A DNA stretch of 64,000 nucleotides, taken from positions 23,527,188 to 23,591,187 of the forward strand of contig JACGWO010000012.1 of NCBI GenBank assembly GCA_034509735.1. The letters run 5' to 3'. Below, in pieces: positions 50,721-60,294 of the stretch. The stretch is from Sesamum alatum (Eukaryota > Streptophyta > Magnoliopsida > Lamiales > Pedaliaceae). Position numbers and translations under genes: made by a program. Numbering within the stretch: the stretch's first letter is position 1; the number at the start of each line of letters is the position of its first letter. The notes below the pieces were generated by a model. The model did not search any database. It saw nothing but the letters and a program-made list of their open reading frames with translations, and had not been told where the DNA came from.

Positions 50721-51874
50721 GTCCCATCTATCAATCTCCCATTCTTGTGCATCGTCGTTTCACAGTGTAGTAATTCATTATTCGTGCTAGTTCTTGTCCG
50801 AAGACGTAGACGATGTAGCATCTCGATAGCAAATACCAGTTTCTTTTAGCAGCTCTATCAGAAGTCATGGTTCTTCTACTAGAATGCTTTTCATGGGTAA
50901 ATATGGAGATGCTTTGAGTCAGGTCCAGCAAGAAGTGTGAATTACTGTTAGCTTATGGTACAAAGTGGTAGAAATTTGTGATGTCCTGTGAATTGTGATC
51001 AGTAGTTTTATGCATCCTCACATGAGGTATTTTGTATGTTTGGTTTAAACTAGCAAAACAGCTAGGATCAAAAATTATTCGAGTCGAACACGCCATTATT
51101 CAATTTGAATTATTATCGAATTTTAAAAATTGTGTTTGAATTTGGTTTGATTATTGATCTAATCAAGCCTGAACAAGCTTCAATTGAATCAAACGTGAGT
51201 CAAGCTCGAATAATTTTTGAGTATATTTTATTATTTCTTTACTAATCGAATCAAATTCGAAAGTTTACTTACCGAACAAAAGCTTTGTTCATTATAGTTT
51301 GTTAAGTTTATCAAATGGAATTAAAAACGAGGTTTTATCGATCGATTTTAATTGAGTATAGAATAGTTTGATTTAATTTTCAGTTCCAATTATGACCAAA
51401 CTGAATATAATGCAAGTAAAAATTAGCAGGAAAGGATTGGGCTTAAGATTTCTACGAGAAGTTTTGAATTCAAACTTGTGTGAGTACATGACTGTGTCGG
51501 TGTGTGCGGAAAAAAACCACAAAAAAGGAAAAAATATGAAGAAAGACAATTCATCGACAAACTTGTGTGGGTACGAAACTTGTGTGAGTACATGAGTGTG
51601 TCGGGTGTGTACGGGAAACATGTAAAAGTAAGTCAGGAATACATATTATGTTTGCATTATACTAAAAAGAAATTATGTTTGCAAAGATTACATGAGGTTT
51701 AATTTGTATATAATTAGAAGTTTTTCGTGTTTACTTTGATTTATATTTAAAAAAAAAAAAATTATGTACGTGGGACTGCGTGCGGCTGCTGCTAGTCTAA
51801 GTAAAAGTTAGGAGGAAAGAAAGACTATTTTTCTCAACAAAACGAAAAAAGAAAAGTGAAAAAAAGCAACTAAT
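50721..51874. other. 3' flank of NPC and spacer before the tRNA gene
   Basis: This contains the NPC 3' UTR, then AT-rich DNA. The part from about 51400 to 51540 is related to the region upstream of the second tRNA gene (about 52970-53150), showing a duplicated block. No coding region is convincing. Confidence 0.45.
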
Positions 51875-51956
51875 CGTCGACAGCAGGGTTCGAACCTGCG
51901 CGGGCGAAGCCCAACAGATTTCAAGTCTGTCTCCTTAACCACTCGGACATATCGAC
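51875..51956 (-). tRNA. tRNA-Ser (anticodon UGA)
   Basis: This 82-nt gene starts GTCGATA and ends TGTCGACG, which pair as a 7-bp acceptor stem with G as discriminator base. The D arm holds GAGTGGTTAAGG and the anticodon loop is CTTGAAA, giving TGA. A long variable arm (TGGGCTTCGCCCG) marks a serine class II tRNA. The T arm is GCAGGTTCGAACCTGC. A T-run follows about 10 bp downstream on the minus strand as a pol III terminator. CCA is not encoded, as usual for nuclear genes. Confidence 0.97.
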
Positions 51957-53147
51957 TTCTGTTGTTCAATTTGTTTTTAGTAATTATTCAAAGGTATCCT
52001 ACCATTTTTCTCATCATCATCAGAAATTAAAAACTATTAAAATCAAGATCTTTACATTTTTATTTTTCATACTGTGATATGATTTGAAATGTTAAGAAAT
52101 AGTAAAAAGGATAAAAAGTGTGTTTGGCTGTATTGGTTGTTTGAATTAGAGTAAAAAAAACATAACGAATGCTGACTGGTGGTTCTACAAATTATTTTGC
52201 TCAATATATCTTATTTTATCTTTATTCATTCCACCAATACATAATGTAAAATTAAAATATTAAAAATTCTCGCATCGTGTTCAGATTGGTGGATTTGGAT
52301 AGGAAATCAAAATTCCTAATAAGAAATTTAGATTTGGATAATTTTGTAATAAAAATTATTTTGACTCTCAGTTTGAAATATATTTTGTGAAATATTGATG
52401 TATGTTAAATTCTTTTTATATGGAGTCATTTAATCACTTCCGTTGTAGCAAGAATGTTGCGCTAGGTAAATGCGGGCCTGGGGGTATGTGACCAAGTTAA
52501 GCTGTCAAAATGTCACCATTCGAGAAGTAATGTGCCTTTAAAATCTGACTGAGAAGGCGATTAGGTTCAATCAAGACTCTTCAAAATTATTAAGCAAGCA
52601 TAACGATGTTAAATACCTAATTATCTCTAAAACTCGGTCCGCCCAAGTTCTTTTTCTTCACAATTTACTCCAAGCAATTCAATGAACTTTGCATCTACCT
52701 TTATTATGCCACTAAATATCATAAGTCGTGGATTAAATCTCGCATATAAGTGAAGTTGGCAACGACCTTAATAAGAATTTCTTACTCGCTCGCGATAGAT
52801 TCGGTTCATTCCAACTCTTAATCCTCCTCCAAACTCGATCATGAGTCGATGTGAAGATTTCATGCCTTGATTTTTTCATCATCGGCCAAAAGTTTCAAGT
52901 ATACATTGTGTTTATCCTCTCACAGACTTTTTGATCATTGTTGGAAGTTCAGATTATCACCAAATTGATTAGTAATGCAAGTATTAGGAAGAAAGGAAAT
53001 GAGATTTTTTTCTCTTATTTTTTTTAAAGATAAAAGAAAGAAAAGGAGTGTCCTAGGGACAATTCAATGGCTTGGCTCAAGATTTCCTATGAAAGATTTT
53101 GAATTAAAATTTGGGTGGGTGCATAAGTGTGTCCGGTGTCGGGTGCG

Positions 53148-53180
<33 letters not shown>

Positions 53181-53194
53181 AGTGAAGGAAAACT
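51957..53194. other. spacer between the two tRNA-Ser genes
   Basis: No gene is supported. From about 52970 the sequence is related to 51400-51540. Shared words include 'caagatttcc/agatttctac' and 'gaaagattttgaatt'. An A-run of about 30 lies at 53149-53178. Confidence 0.45.
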
Positions 53195-53276
53195 CGTCGA
53201 CAGCAGGGTTCGAACCTGCGCGGGCGAAGCCCAACAGATTTCAAGTCTGTCTCCTTAACCACTCGGACATATCGAC
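53195..53276 (-). tRNA. tRNA-Ser (anticodon UGA), second copy
   Basis: All 82 bases match the gene at 51875-51956, including acceptor stem, TGA anticodon, long variable arm and T arm. A long T-run on the minus strand (53178-53149) supplies termination. The two genes lie 1,320 bp apart in the same orientation. Confidence 0.97.
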
Positions 53277-53647
53277 CTTTGCTGCCCGTTTTTCTATAAT
53301 ATCTAATATTGAATTAATTCGATAGATATATTTAATATGTTTTTCTGTAATTTATCATTGTATTTGGATATGTGAATTGTTTAAATAAATACAGTAACCT
53401 CTAATTAATTTAAGAGAATGTTTGATTGGGGGAAAAGTGGAAGTATAGGAGAATTGGAAGTAAAAGGTGATGTATAAAGAAAATGTTTAGTGTTTGGTTT
53501 GGGGGAAAAAATGGAGGAAAAGTAAAATTAGATATATATGAAATCTCTCCAGGGTTCAATTTCGTTTCCGTCTGAAATTGAGCGAAAAAATAGAAGTATA
53601 AGGCTAAAAGACAAAAAATTACATGTTTTATTTTATTTACTCTATTG

Positions 53648-53688
<41 letters not shown>

Positions 53689-54122
53689 CTCTCCAATTTC
53701 TTTTTCTTTCTCATTGATAATACCGAACATAATCGCCAAAGAAAAGATAACCAAATCGTTGGAAAAACTAGTACGTCGAAGTCAACAATCTGGTAAACAT
53801 ACTTTGCATTTGTGAGTTTTCAGAATTTTTTATTGCTAATTTACAAAAATTAGTCTTTTCTTTTCAATCTAATTTTCTCATACCAAATAAGGGAAAGTAT
53901 TTGAAATCTACTTCTCTTCCAATCATAACAAACAACTTGAAGGAAAACTATTACTCTTTCCCTTCCCCTCCCCTTTCACTTATCTTTTCCTCTCATTTGA
54001 ACCAAACGAACCCTAAACTGGAAACCTAAGTTAAAGTAGATGGTGTTTCCGACCAATGAATTTTATCCATAATAATTAAAAACAGAACTTAATAACTTTG
54101 AATTTATTTAAAATAAACATAA
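53277..54122. other. intergenic DNA with a (TA)n run
   Basis: No gene is supported. A (TA)n run spans about 53650-53683. The edges (about 53411 'gaatgtttgattgggggaaaag' and about 53990 'cttttcctctcatttgaaccaaacg') are weakly inverted and may be an old TIR element, but no duplication was found. Confidence 0.4.
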
Positions 54123-55018
54123 GAGAAAATTGCATTTTTAGTCCCATAGGACATGGGTTGTTGCATTTTGGTCCCGTTGTTTATGGGCTCAATAGTTTTG
54201 GTCCCACAAAAACTAAAAGTGTTGCATTTTTTGTCCCAACACCGTTAAAGGTGTTAAATAATGGATAGAAAACCACCTTTGATCATTCAAATGTGGTTTT
54301 GATAGCTTGAGACCACTATCCGTCTTTGTAGGGAATTGAATCAGATTTTTCAGTCATTTTGAAGGGAATTTCTTGGAGGGATTATTATTGCACTTCTTTT
54401 GGGTTCTGTAGTTAGTTTTGAAAACTGTCACCTTTTTTGATGTAATCGGGTTTTGGGGCAAATCTGCAATTTTTTGCTAACATTGACAATTTTTTTTGTG
54501 TAAATTGCATATTTGTGAATAGTTGGCAAGGAGAAAAATATGGCTAAATTGTATATTATAAACAATGGATATTTTTCTTTCAATGCAGTCAGTCGTTTTT
54601 TACTTTTAATTGCAGTGATTTTATTTTACTTTTGCCATAACAAAATTTAATATTTCATTCTAATTATATCATTATAAAATTGTCGATTAGAAATTACATA
54701 AAGTTAGCTAAATCAAGCTACTAAAATACATACAACCAACAAAAAGAGTACAATAATAATCCCTACAAAAATTTCCTCCAAAATAGTTGAAAAATCTGAT
54801 CCAATTCTCTCCAAAGACGAATAGTGGTTTCAAGCAATCAAAACCGCATTTGAATGGTCAAAGATAGTTTTCCATCTTTCATTTAACACCTTTAACAGAG
54901 TTTGGACCAAAAGTGCAACACTTTTGATTCCTGCGAGACCAAAAGTGTTGAGCCCGTAAACAATAGGACTAAAAGTGCAACAGCCCATGTCCTATTGGAC
55001 CAAAAATGCAATTTTCTC
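54123..55018. mobile_element. 896-bp long-arm foldback element
   Basis: The left end is GAGAAAATTGCATTTTTAGTCC and the right end, inverted, is GAGAAAATTGCATTTTTGGTCC. The arms are about 280 bp and pair along their length ('aggacatgggttgttgca', 'caacaccgttaaaggtgtt', 'gaccactatccgtctttg' and their inverses). The flanks (..ATAAACATAA and ATAACATAG..) are similar but not an exact duplication. It is non-coding. Confidence 0.8.
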
Positions 55019-55369
55019 ATAACATAGAGCTGATTTATAAATTCTTATAACCTTCTATAAGCAACAAAATTCAACATATTCAGGTAAAATATGAATAAGT
55101 AACGATTAAAAAAAATTACTAAAGTGCAAATTTGTTATAAAAGTAATTTAATTCTATTACTAATTGTTATTTTCTAATTTTTAATTATGTGAATAGAATC
55201 CTTATTCCAGTCCTAAATTCATTCATTTCCACTCAATTTCATTCCTACATATCAATCATGCCCTTAGATGTTTAAGTTAGTAATGGTTTTGATTATGGCT
55301 AAAGTAAGAATATATGGAAAGCATGTGAAAGTCAATGGGCAAAGTCAAAGACTAAATAAAAGACCAATA

Positions 55370-56299
55370 TAGGCCTGTCAATGGGTAGGGTAAGACACTA
55401 CTCAAGCGCAGGCCAAAAAAAATTCCAAATAAATTATTAATGCTCATGCCCTACTCATCTAACTCAAGAACCATTGGGTCTTTAGACTTGGAAGCATTGT
55501 AACATACCCGATTTTTTGAATCGGGTCGGACCCAGACCCGATGATTTTTTTTCCTTCCCTTTTTAAACAAACTCAATTCTTCTTCAACAATTTCTCCTAA
55601 CAGACCGATGCTTTTTTTTTTTTCTTCAATTCTCCATGATTTCATCTTACTCCCAACCCCCAAAATTTATTGTAAATAATCCAAAAAATCATTTTTAATG
55701 AATCCAAAATCTCAACTAAAATGAGATAAAATCAAAATTGTCCAGGGGAATTAAATATGTGTAAAAAATAGGAGGGTGTTTCTCAAGTGGCGGCCAACCG
55801 ACGGTGAGCCTCATCGCAGTCGGTAACCCGAAGACTCCCGCAGCTGGAGAAAATCGATGGATGCGTTGATAACGCTAGGATGAAAGCTTTGTTTAAGTCT
55901 AAGCCTAAAACTCCGACCAATTTGGGTTTCTTGACATAGGCGTGGTGAAGGTGACGGTCGGTTTCAGAAAGCAGGGTAACAAAGGGTTGAGAGAGGAAAA
56001 GAATTGATAAATATTTGGGAGTTTGAGAGGGAGAGAGGAGAAGATGACACAGAAGAAGAGTTGAGAGTGAGAGATGTGGTTTGTGGAAATGGAAATATTG
56101 GGTTGGGACTCGGGTAAGTCGGCCCATTAGGTAAGAAGGATTTTTTACTCGATCCAAGCCCAAACATTTTAATTCAATGGGTTTGGGTCTGAATTTGGGC
56201 ATGTGTCTGAGTCTCATTTAAATGTATGGGTATGAATCTGGGTATGGACTCGTCATAATGGGACTAGGCCTAGGCAATTTTGGTCCACCGACATGCCTA
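55370..56299. mobile_element. hAT-related non-autonomous element, 930 bp
   Basis: The left end, TAGGCCTGTCAATGGGTAGGG, matches the end of the hAT element at 34029. The right end, read inward, is TAGGCATGTCGGTGG. The 8-bp flanks GACCAATA (55362-55369) and GACCAGTG (56300-56307) agree at 6 positions, so they look like an aged duplication. GGGTCTGG/CCAGACCC words lie near both ends. The interior has open frames (55783-56217, minus strand) with no transposase motif. It is best read as an older, internally deleted relative in the opposite orientation. Confidence 0.72.
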
Positions 56300-56307
56300 G
56301 ACCAGTG

Positions 56308-57029
56308 GAGTGTTGTGAGACAAGAGAATAGATACGTTAGTGAGCTAAGTTGATTGGTTAAGTGATTCAAGTGATTAATTTTTTTGAACTACCTAGATTT
56401 CTACTTAGAAAAATCAGTATTGAGCATAATCTCCGTATCTCCAAATTCTGGGGGAAAGTCTAATTTTATGAAATTAGATTGGTGCAATTGTAAGCCACAT
56501 CAGTCACGTCTCACGCGAGCATGAAATAAAGTTTCCACATAAACGTGTAAGTCGCCTCTTTAAGTGGTAGTTGTTAACCGTTGTCCTGAATTCCTTGCTA
56601 GATATGTCATTAGGTTGATGTGTTGTCTGAGCTAGAAAACGATATTTATGTATTAACTGAGTTGATCGAATTATTAGTGGGTTACAAGTGGACTTAAGCC
56701 GACACGAATTCATCAATAGGCCATAGCTGGATCAGATCTGTAGGGAATGAATGAGACGGATCGTACGAGAAATTGTGTATTACAAAGTCGAGGCAAGAGT
56801 TAGACTCTTTATCTTTAAGACAATTATTGCCCCGCTCTGGTGCTCGCGGAATCGACAATTTGTCTCCCAAGATACAATGACTTTCTATCTCAAAGTAGCA
56901 ACACTACAAACTTTGAGAAACAACGAACCAAACGATATTTTGAAACTCTATTTGAAGAATGTTTTTATGCTTATGAATGCTATGAATGAGTTGAATTACT
57001 ATCATCCATAAATGAAATGAAATGAGAGG
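56308..57029. repeat. left half of a dispersed repeat split by the gag-only retroelement
   Basis: From about 56740 the sequence follows the order of the 11830-12430 repeat. The repeat then resumes at 62160 beyond the retroelement. Joined across the GCCTA duplication, the host sequence would read through without a break. The part 56308-56740 has no recognised feature. Confidence 0.5.
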
Positions 57030-57034
57030 GCCTA

Positions 57035-57299
57035 TGATGTGGAAGTGGTTTTTAGTGGAGGATTAATCGGGAAAAATTGCCTCGACACAACTGCACCCCA
57101 AGTCTTTAGTGAGAGAAATATTGTATGAGAGGTCAAATCAATGAATAGTAGCTTAGTATTAAAAAATAATATATCTTGTATTTATAGTGATTTGGTTATT
57201 TTATGGTGAGATAGGGTGCATATATTTACCATGTGGTATACGCATGAAAATTACTATTATATCCTTGTAAATAAATTATTATTACTATAATATACATCA
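57035..57299 (-). repeat. 3' LTR of the gag-only retroelement
   Basis: 265 bp, starting TGATGTGG and ending TACATCA, so TGATG/CATCA form a 5-bp terminal inverted repeat. No difference from 61895-62159 was seen. Confidence 0.95.
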
Positions 57300-57629
57300 T
57301 ACAACCCCCCACTCTCGGACGGAATACTTCGCAAGAAGCAGTAATCCGGATGAGAGTAAAAATTCTTTGCAAGAAAAAATTGAAGCGTTGAATGCATGGG
57401 TAAGGGCGAGTGAGAATTCATTAATTGTTCTCGAATGAGTTGCTAGAAGACGTGTGAGTCGTCCGAGAATAAGAAAACATGGGATGCATCTAAGGCCCCT
57501 CAAATAGCACGGTTATTTGAATTAATATTGAAAAGGCTAATCGACCCATGATTTGTGGCGCAAACTCAATACTATTGTTGAAAGTGACCTAGCTCAAAGT
57601 GGTCAAGCCACCTAGCCAGAACAAAGCCC

Positions 57630-57960
57630 AGCTCGAGGCACCTCGAGCCGGTGTGGTCCGCCGTGGTCCGTCCCAGCTCGAGTCACCTGGAGCTGGTGCG
57701 CTGCCTCGAGCCCCGGGCAGAGCCGGCGAACCACCCCAGCTCGAGGCACCTGCCTCGAGCCGCGGGTCCGCGGGCTGGTGCTCGCGGCAGTGCATGGGTG
57801 GTCCGCGGGCCGGCGGCTCGAGGTAGTGCCTCGAGCCGGGGCTGGTGCTCGAGGCAGTGCCTCGAGCTGCTCTCGGGCAGAGCCGGCGGCTCGAGGCAGG
57901 GCTTGCTCGAGGCACCTGCCTCGAGCTGGGTGGTGCGCCCCTCGAGCTTGCGTGGGGCGG
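57630..57960. repeat. GC-rich CTCGAG-dense island
   Basis: CTCGAG occurs 14 times in about 330 bp, mostly in near-palindromic units such as CTCGAGGCACCTGCCTCGAG. Base composition is extremely GC-rich compared with the AT-rich surroundings. Overlapping frames stay open on both strands because stop codons are rare in such sequence, so I do not call a gene. Confidence 0.85.
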
Positions 57961-58012
57961 CCCGGGCCGGAGTCACGGGACCAAGTCGAGGCACGGCCAT
58001 GGGGAGGATATT

Positions 58013-58080
58013 GCGTCCGCTGGGATTTGAACCCAGGTCAAAATGTTTGAAGTAAGAGACCTCAACCACTCCACCATCCC
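58013..58080 (-). other. tRNA-like segment with box A and box B
   Basis: On the minus strand the segment reads GGGATGGTGGAGTGGTTGAGG (box A-like D arm) and then GACCTGGGTTCAAATCCCAGC (a well-formed T arm with box B GGTTCAAATCC). No convincing acceptor or anticodon stem closes, so it is not a functional tRNA. It could be a tRNA-derived SINE head or a captured tRNA pseudogene within the retroelement. Confidence 0.55.
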
Positions 58081-58324
58081 ATGTTTTTTGTTCATTTTTG
58101 CTCTTACTCTCTACTAGTAGAGGTTACACTCTTTCATGTGTTTTGAGAAATTTCAACGTCGTCTTCGAGAGATGTGACTCCCCATCACACTAGAAGATTT
58201 TCATGCAGCATGGAACATGTGATGAGTGGTCGCGTTCTCTTATTCTACCAACGACAGATGATTTTTTTTTTTTTATCCATACTTGAGATGTAAATTTTTT
58301 TATTTTTTATTTTATTTTTTTTAC

Positions 58325-58580
58325 CACCTCTTCTCCACCCTAGCTAGGAGGTGTTTGCCCTACGCTCTTTCCGTAGGGCGCTCATATCGAGGTGACACTC
58401 AGGAGGAGCGGGTGCTCAACCTCCGCCCCCAAGAGGGGGGGCGTGTTTTTCACCTCTTCTCCACCCTAACTAGGAGGTGCTTGCCCTACGCTCTTTCCGT
58501 AGGGCGCTCATTACCGCGGTGGCATTCCTCTAGGAGGATGAGGTCTCCTCCTCTTAACAACACTTATGCAAGAGGAGCGG
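58325..58580. repeat. two tandem ~126-bp repeats with hairpins
   Basis: CACCTCTTCTCCACCCTA begins at 58325 and 58451. Each copy contains the hairpin GCCCTACG-CTCTTTC-CGTAGGGC (58357-58379 and 58483-58505) with an 8-bp perfect stem. Confidence 0.85.
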
Positions 58581-59029
58581 GTGCTTAACCTCCGCCTCCA
58601 AGAGGAGGGCGTGTTTGGCCTCCGATTTCCCTTAATGAGGAGGGGGAGGCCTCTTTCTCGAGATGACACTCCTCTTGGAGGATGAGGTCTCCTCCTTTTA
58701 ACAACACTTCTGCAGGAGGAGCGGGTGCTCAACCTCCGCCCCCAAGAGGGGGGCGTGTTTGACCTCCGATTTTTCCTTAAGGATCTCCTTGGGATGACAC
58801 TCTTAGGAAAATAAGGAGGGGTTCGACCTCCCCTTCCCTTGAGGGCGCTTCTCTTTGGGACGACCCATTTCAGGAGGGGGAGGCCTCTTTCTCGAGATGA
58901 CACTCCTCTTGGAGGATGAGGTCTCCTCCTCTTAACAACACTTCTGCAGGAGGAGCGGGTGCTCAACCTCCGCCCCCAAGAGGGGGGCGTGTTTGACCTC
59001 CGATTTTCCCTTAATGATCTCCTTGGCAT
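58511..59029 (-). CDS. Arg-rich repeat ORF in the retroelement, unknown
   Basis: An open frame of 172 codons on the same strand as gag starts at ATG 59029. It encodes a repeat of 78 residues containing RRSNTPPSWGRRLSTRSS and KRRRPHPPRGVSSRERGLPLL, present twice and partly a third time. The protein is extremely basic and has no known domain. Since the DNA repeat period (234 bp) is a multiple of three, the frame could stay open by chance of composition. I report it as an unrecognised frame, not as a proven gene. Confidence 0.25.
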   Translation of the reverse strand: MPRRSLRENRRSNTPPSWGRRLSTRSSCRSVVKRRRPHPPRGVSSRERGLPLLKWVVPKRSALKGRGGRTPPYFPKSVIPRRSLRKNRRSNTPPSWGRRLSTRSSCRSVVKRRRPHPPRGVSSRERGLPLLIKGNRRPNTPSSWRRRLSTRSSCISVVKRRRPHPPRGMPPR

Positions 59030-59150
59030 GACACTCTTAGGAAAATGAGGAGGGATTCACCCTCCCTTTCCCTTGAGGGCGCTTCTCCTTGGGACGACAC
59101 ATTTCAGGAGGGGAAGGTCTCTTTCTCGAGATGACACTCCTCTTGGAGGA
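58636..59150. repeat. tandem 234-bp repeats
   Basis: AGATGACACTCCTCTTGGAG begins at 58661, 58895 and 59129, exactly 234 bp apart each time. Copies are nearly identical (for example 'aacaacacttctgcaggaggagcgggtgctcaacc' in the first two), so amplification is recent. 234 is twice the 117-bp period found further right. Confidence 0.92.
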
Positions 59151-59499
59151 TGAGGAGGAGGTGGATCATTCTCGTGACAGAGCCCCCAAAGACCTTGGGG
59201 AAGACGGGAGCGTAGCTATTATTTATTTATTAGTATTTCGAATAGCTTTCTCCGACTTGTATGGTCGGATATTTTGGTGTGTAATTTGGCAAGACTTAGT
59301 ACTGTAATTCGGCACTATTTAGCTCTCATGAATGTAGTACTCAATATTGTGTTTTCATTACTTTACCGAAGTTATTTTAAGGGATATTTTTGCTCATGTC
59401 CGGAGTTGATCTTTTACCAACTTCTAGGAGGGCAAAGTTTCTGTGGTCGTATTCTTGACGAAGATATCAAGTTTAATCCATGGGGATGTTGCCTCAAGG

Positions 59500-59990
59500 G
59501 ATACTTGCTCATGTCCCGGAGTTTCCGGGGCGATGTTTCTTACGACGATCTCAAATTTCATCTAAGAAGACATTGCCTCAAAGGATACTTGCTCATGTCC
59601 CGGAGCTGATCTTTTACCAACTTCAAGGGGAGGCAAAGTTTTCGGGGCGATGTTTCTTACGACGATCTCAAATTTCATCTAAGAAGACAGTGCCTCAAAG
59701 GATACTTGCTCATGTCCCGGAGCTGGTCTTTTACCAACTTCAAGGGGAGGCAAAGTTTCTGGGGCGATGTTTCTTACGACGATCTCAAATTTCATCTAAA
59801 AAGACATTGCCTCAAAGGATACTTGCTCATGTCCCGGAGCTGGTCTTTTACCAACTTCAATGGGAGGCAAAGTTTTCGGGGCGATGTTTCTTATGACGAT
59901 CTCAAATTTCCACTAAGAAGACATTGCCTCAAAGGATACTTGCTCATGTCCCGGAATTGGTTTTTTACCAACTTCAAGGGGATGCAAAGT
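59500..59990. repeat. tandem 117-bp repeats, about 4 copies
   Basis: GGGGCGATGTTTCTTA begins at 59527, 59644, 59761 and 59878, exactly 117 bp apart. Each unit holds 'ctcatgtcccggagctggtcttttaccaacttcaa'. The repeat is open in more than one plus-strand frame because 117 is 39 codons. These frames are antisense to gag and have no known domain. Confidence 0.93.
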
Positions 59991-60294
59991 TCCCGTGAGT
60001 TTTTATTTTTTTAGACTACGACAAGAAAATTAACTTCATTACTCAATGTTCGCATTACAACGTCTTAGGGGAAATCAAAAGGGGCGAAGGATTTGTTGAC
60101 CTCCTGCTCGAGCTTTCTCCTATTACAAGTGAATAGCCAAAAAATAATTTTACCTGCTATGCGAACTTAAGGTTACTACTTCGTAGCGGGGGAGTCTTTT
60201 CTCGCCGATCCTTATGAGATCATGAGATGACTTTTGCATGGGGTGCACGACCTTGCCTCCCCTCGCTACAAGCTCGCTGTGTGGCTTGAGCTCA

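Noticed and set aside
53410..53754. 114-codon frame on the minus strand
   Set aside because: It is driven by a (TA)n run giving Ile-Tyr repeats and Phe-rich AT sequence; there is no recognisable protein.
53411..54016. Possible TIR element with G-rich and C-rich edges
   Set aside because: The inverted match is weak and the flanks show no duplication.
57651..58069. Several overlapping 90-134 codon frames on both strands
   Set aside because: They exist because the GC-rich CTCGAG island lacks stop codons; Arg/Ala/Gly/Pro composition only, no domain.
59500..59990. Regular array considered as a CRISPR
   Set aside because: The unit is a 117-bp continuous tandem repeat without unique spacers, in a plant retroelement.
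59480..60014. Plus-strand repeat ORFs across the 117-bp array
   Set aside because: More than one frame stays open because the period is a multiple of three. They run antisense to gag and lack any domain, so a gene is not supported.
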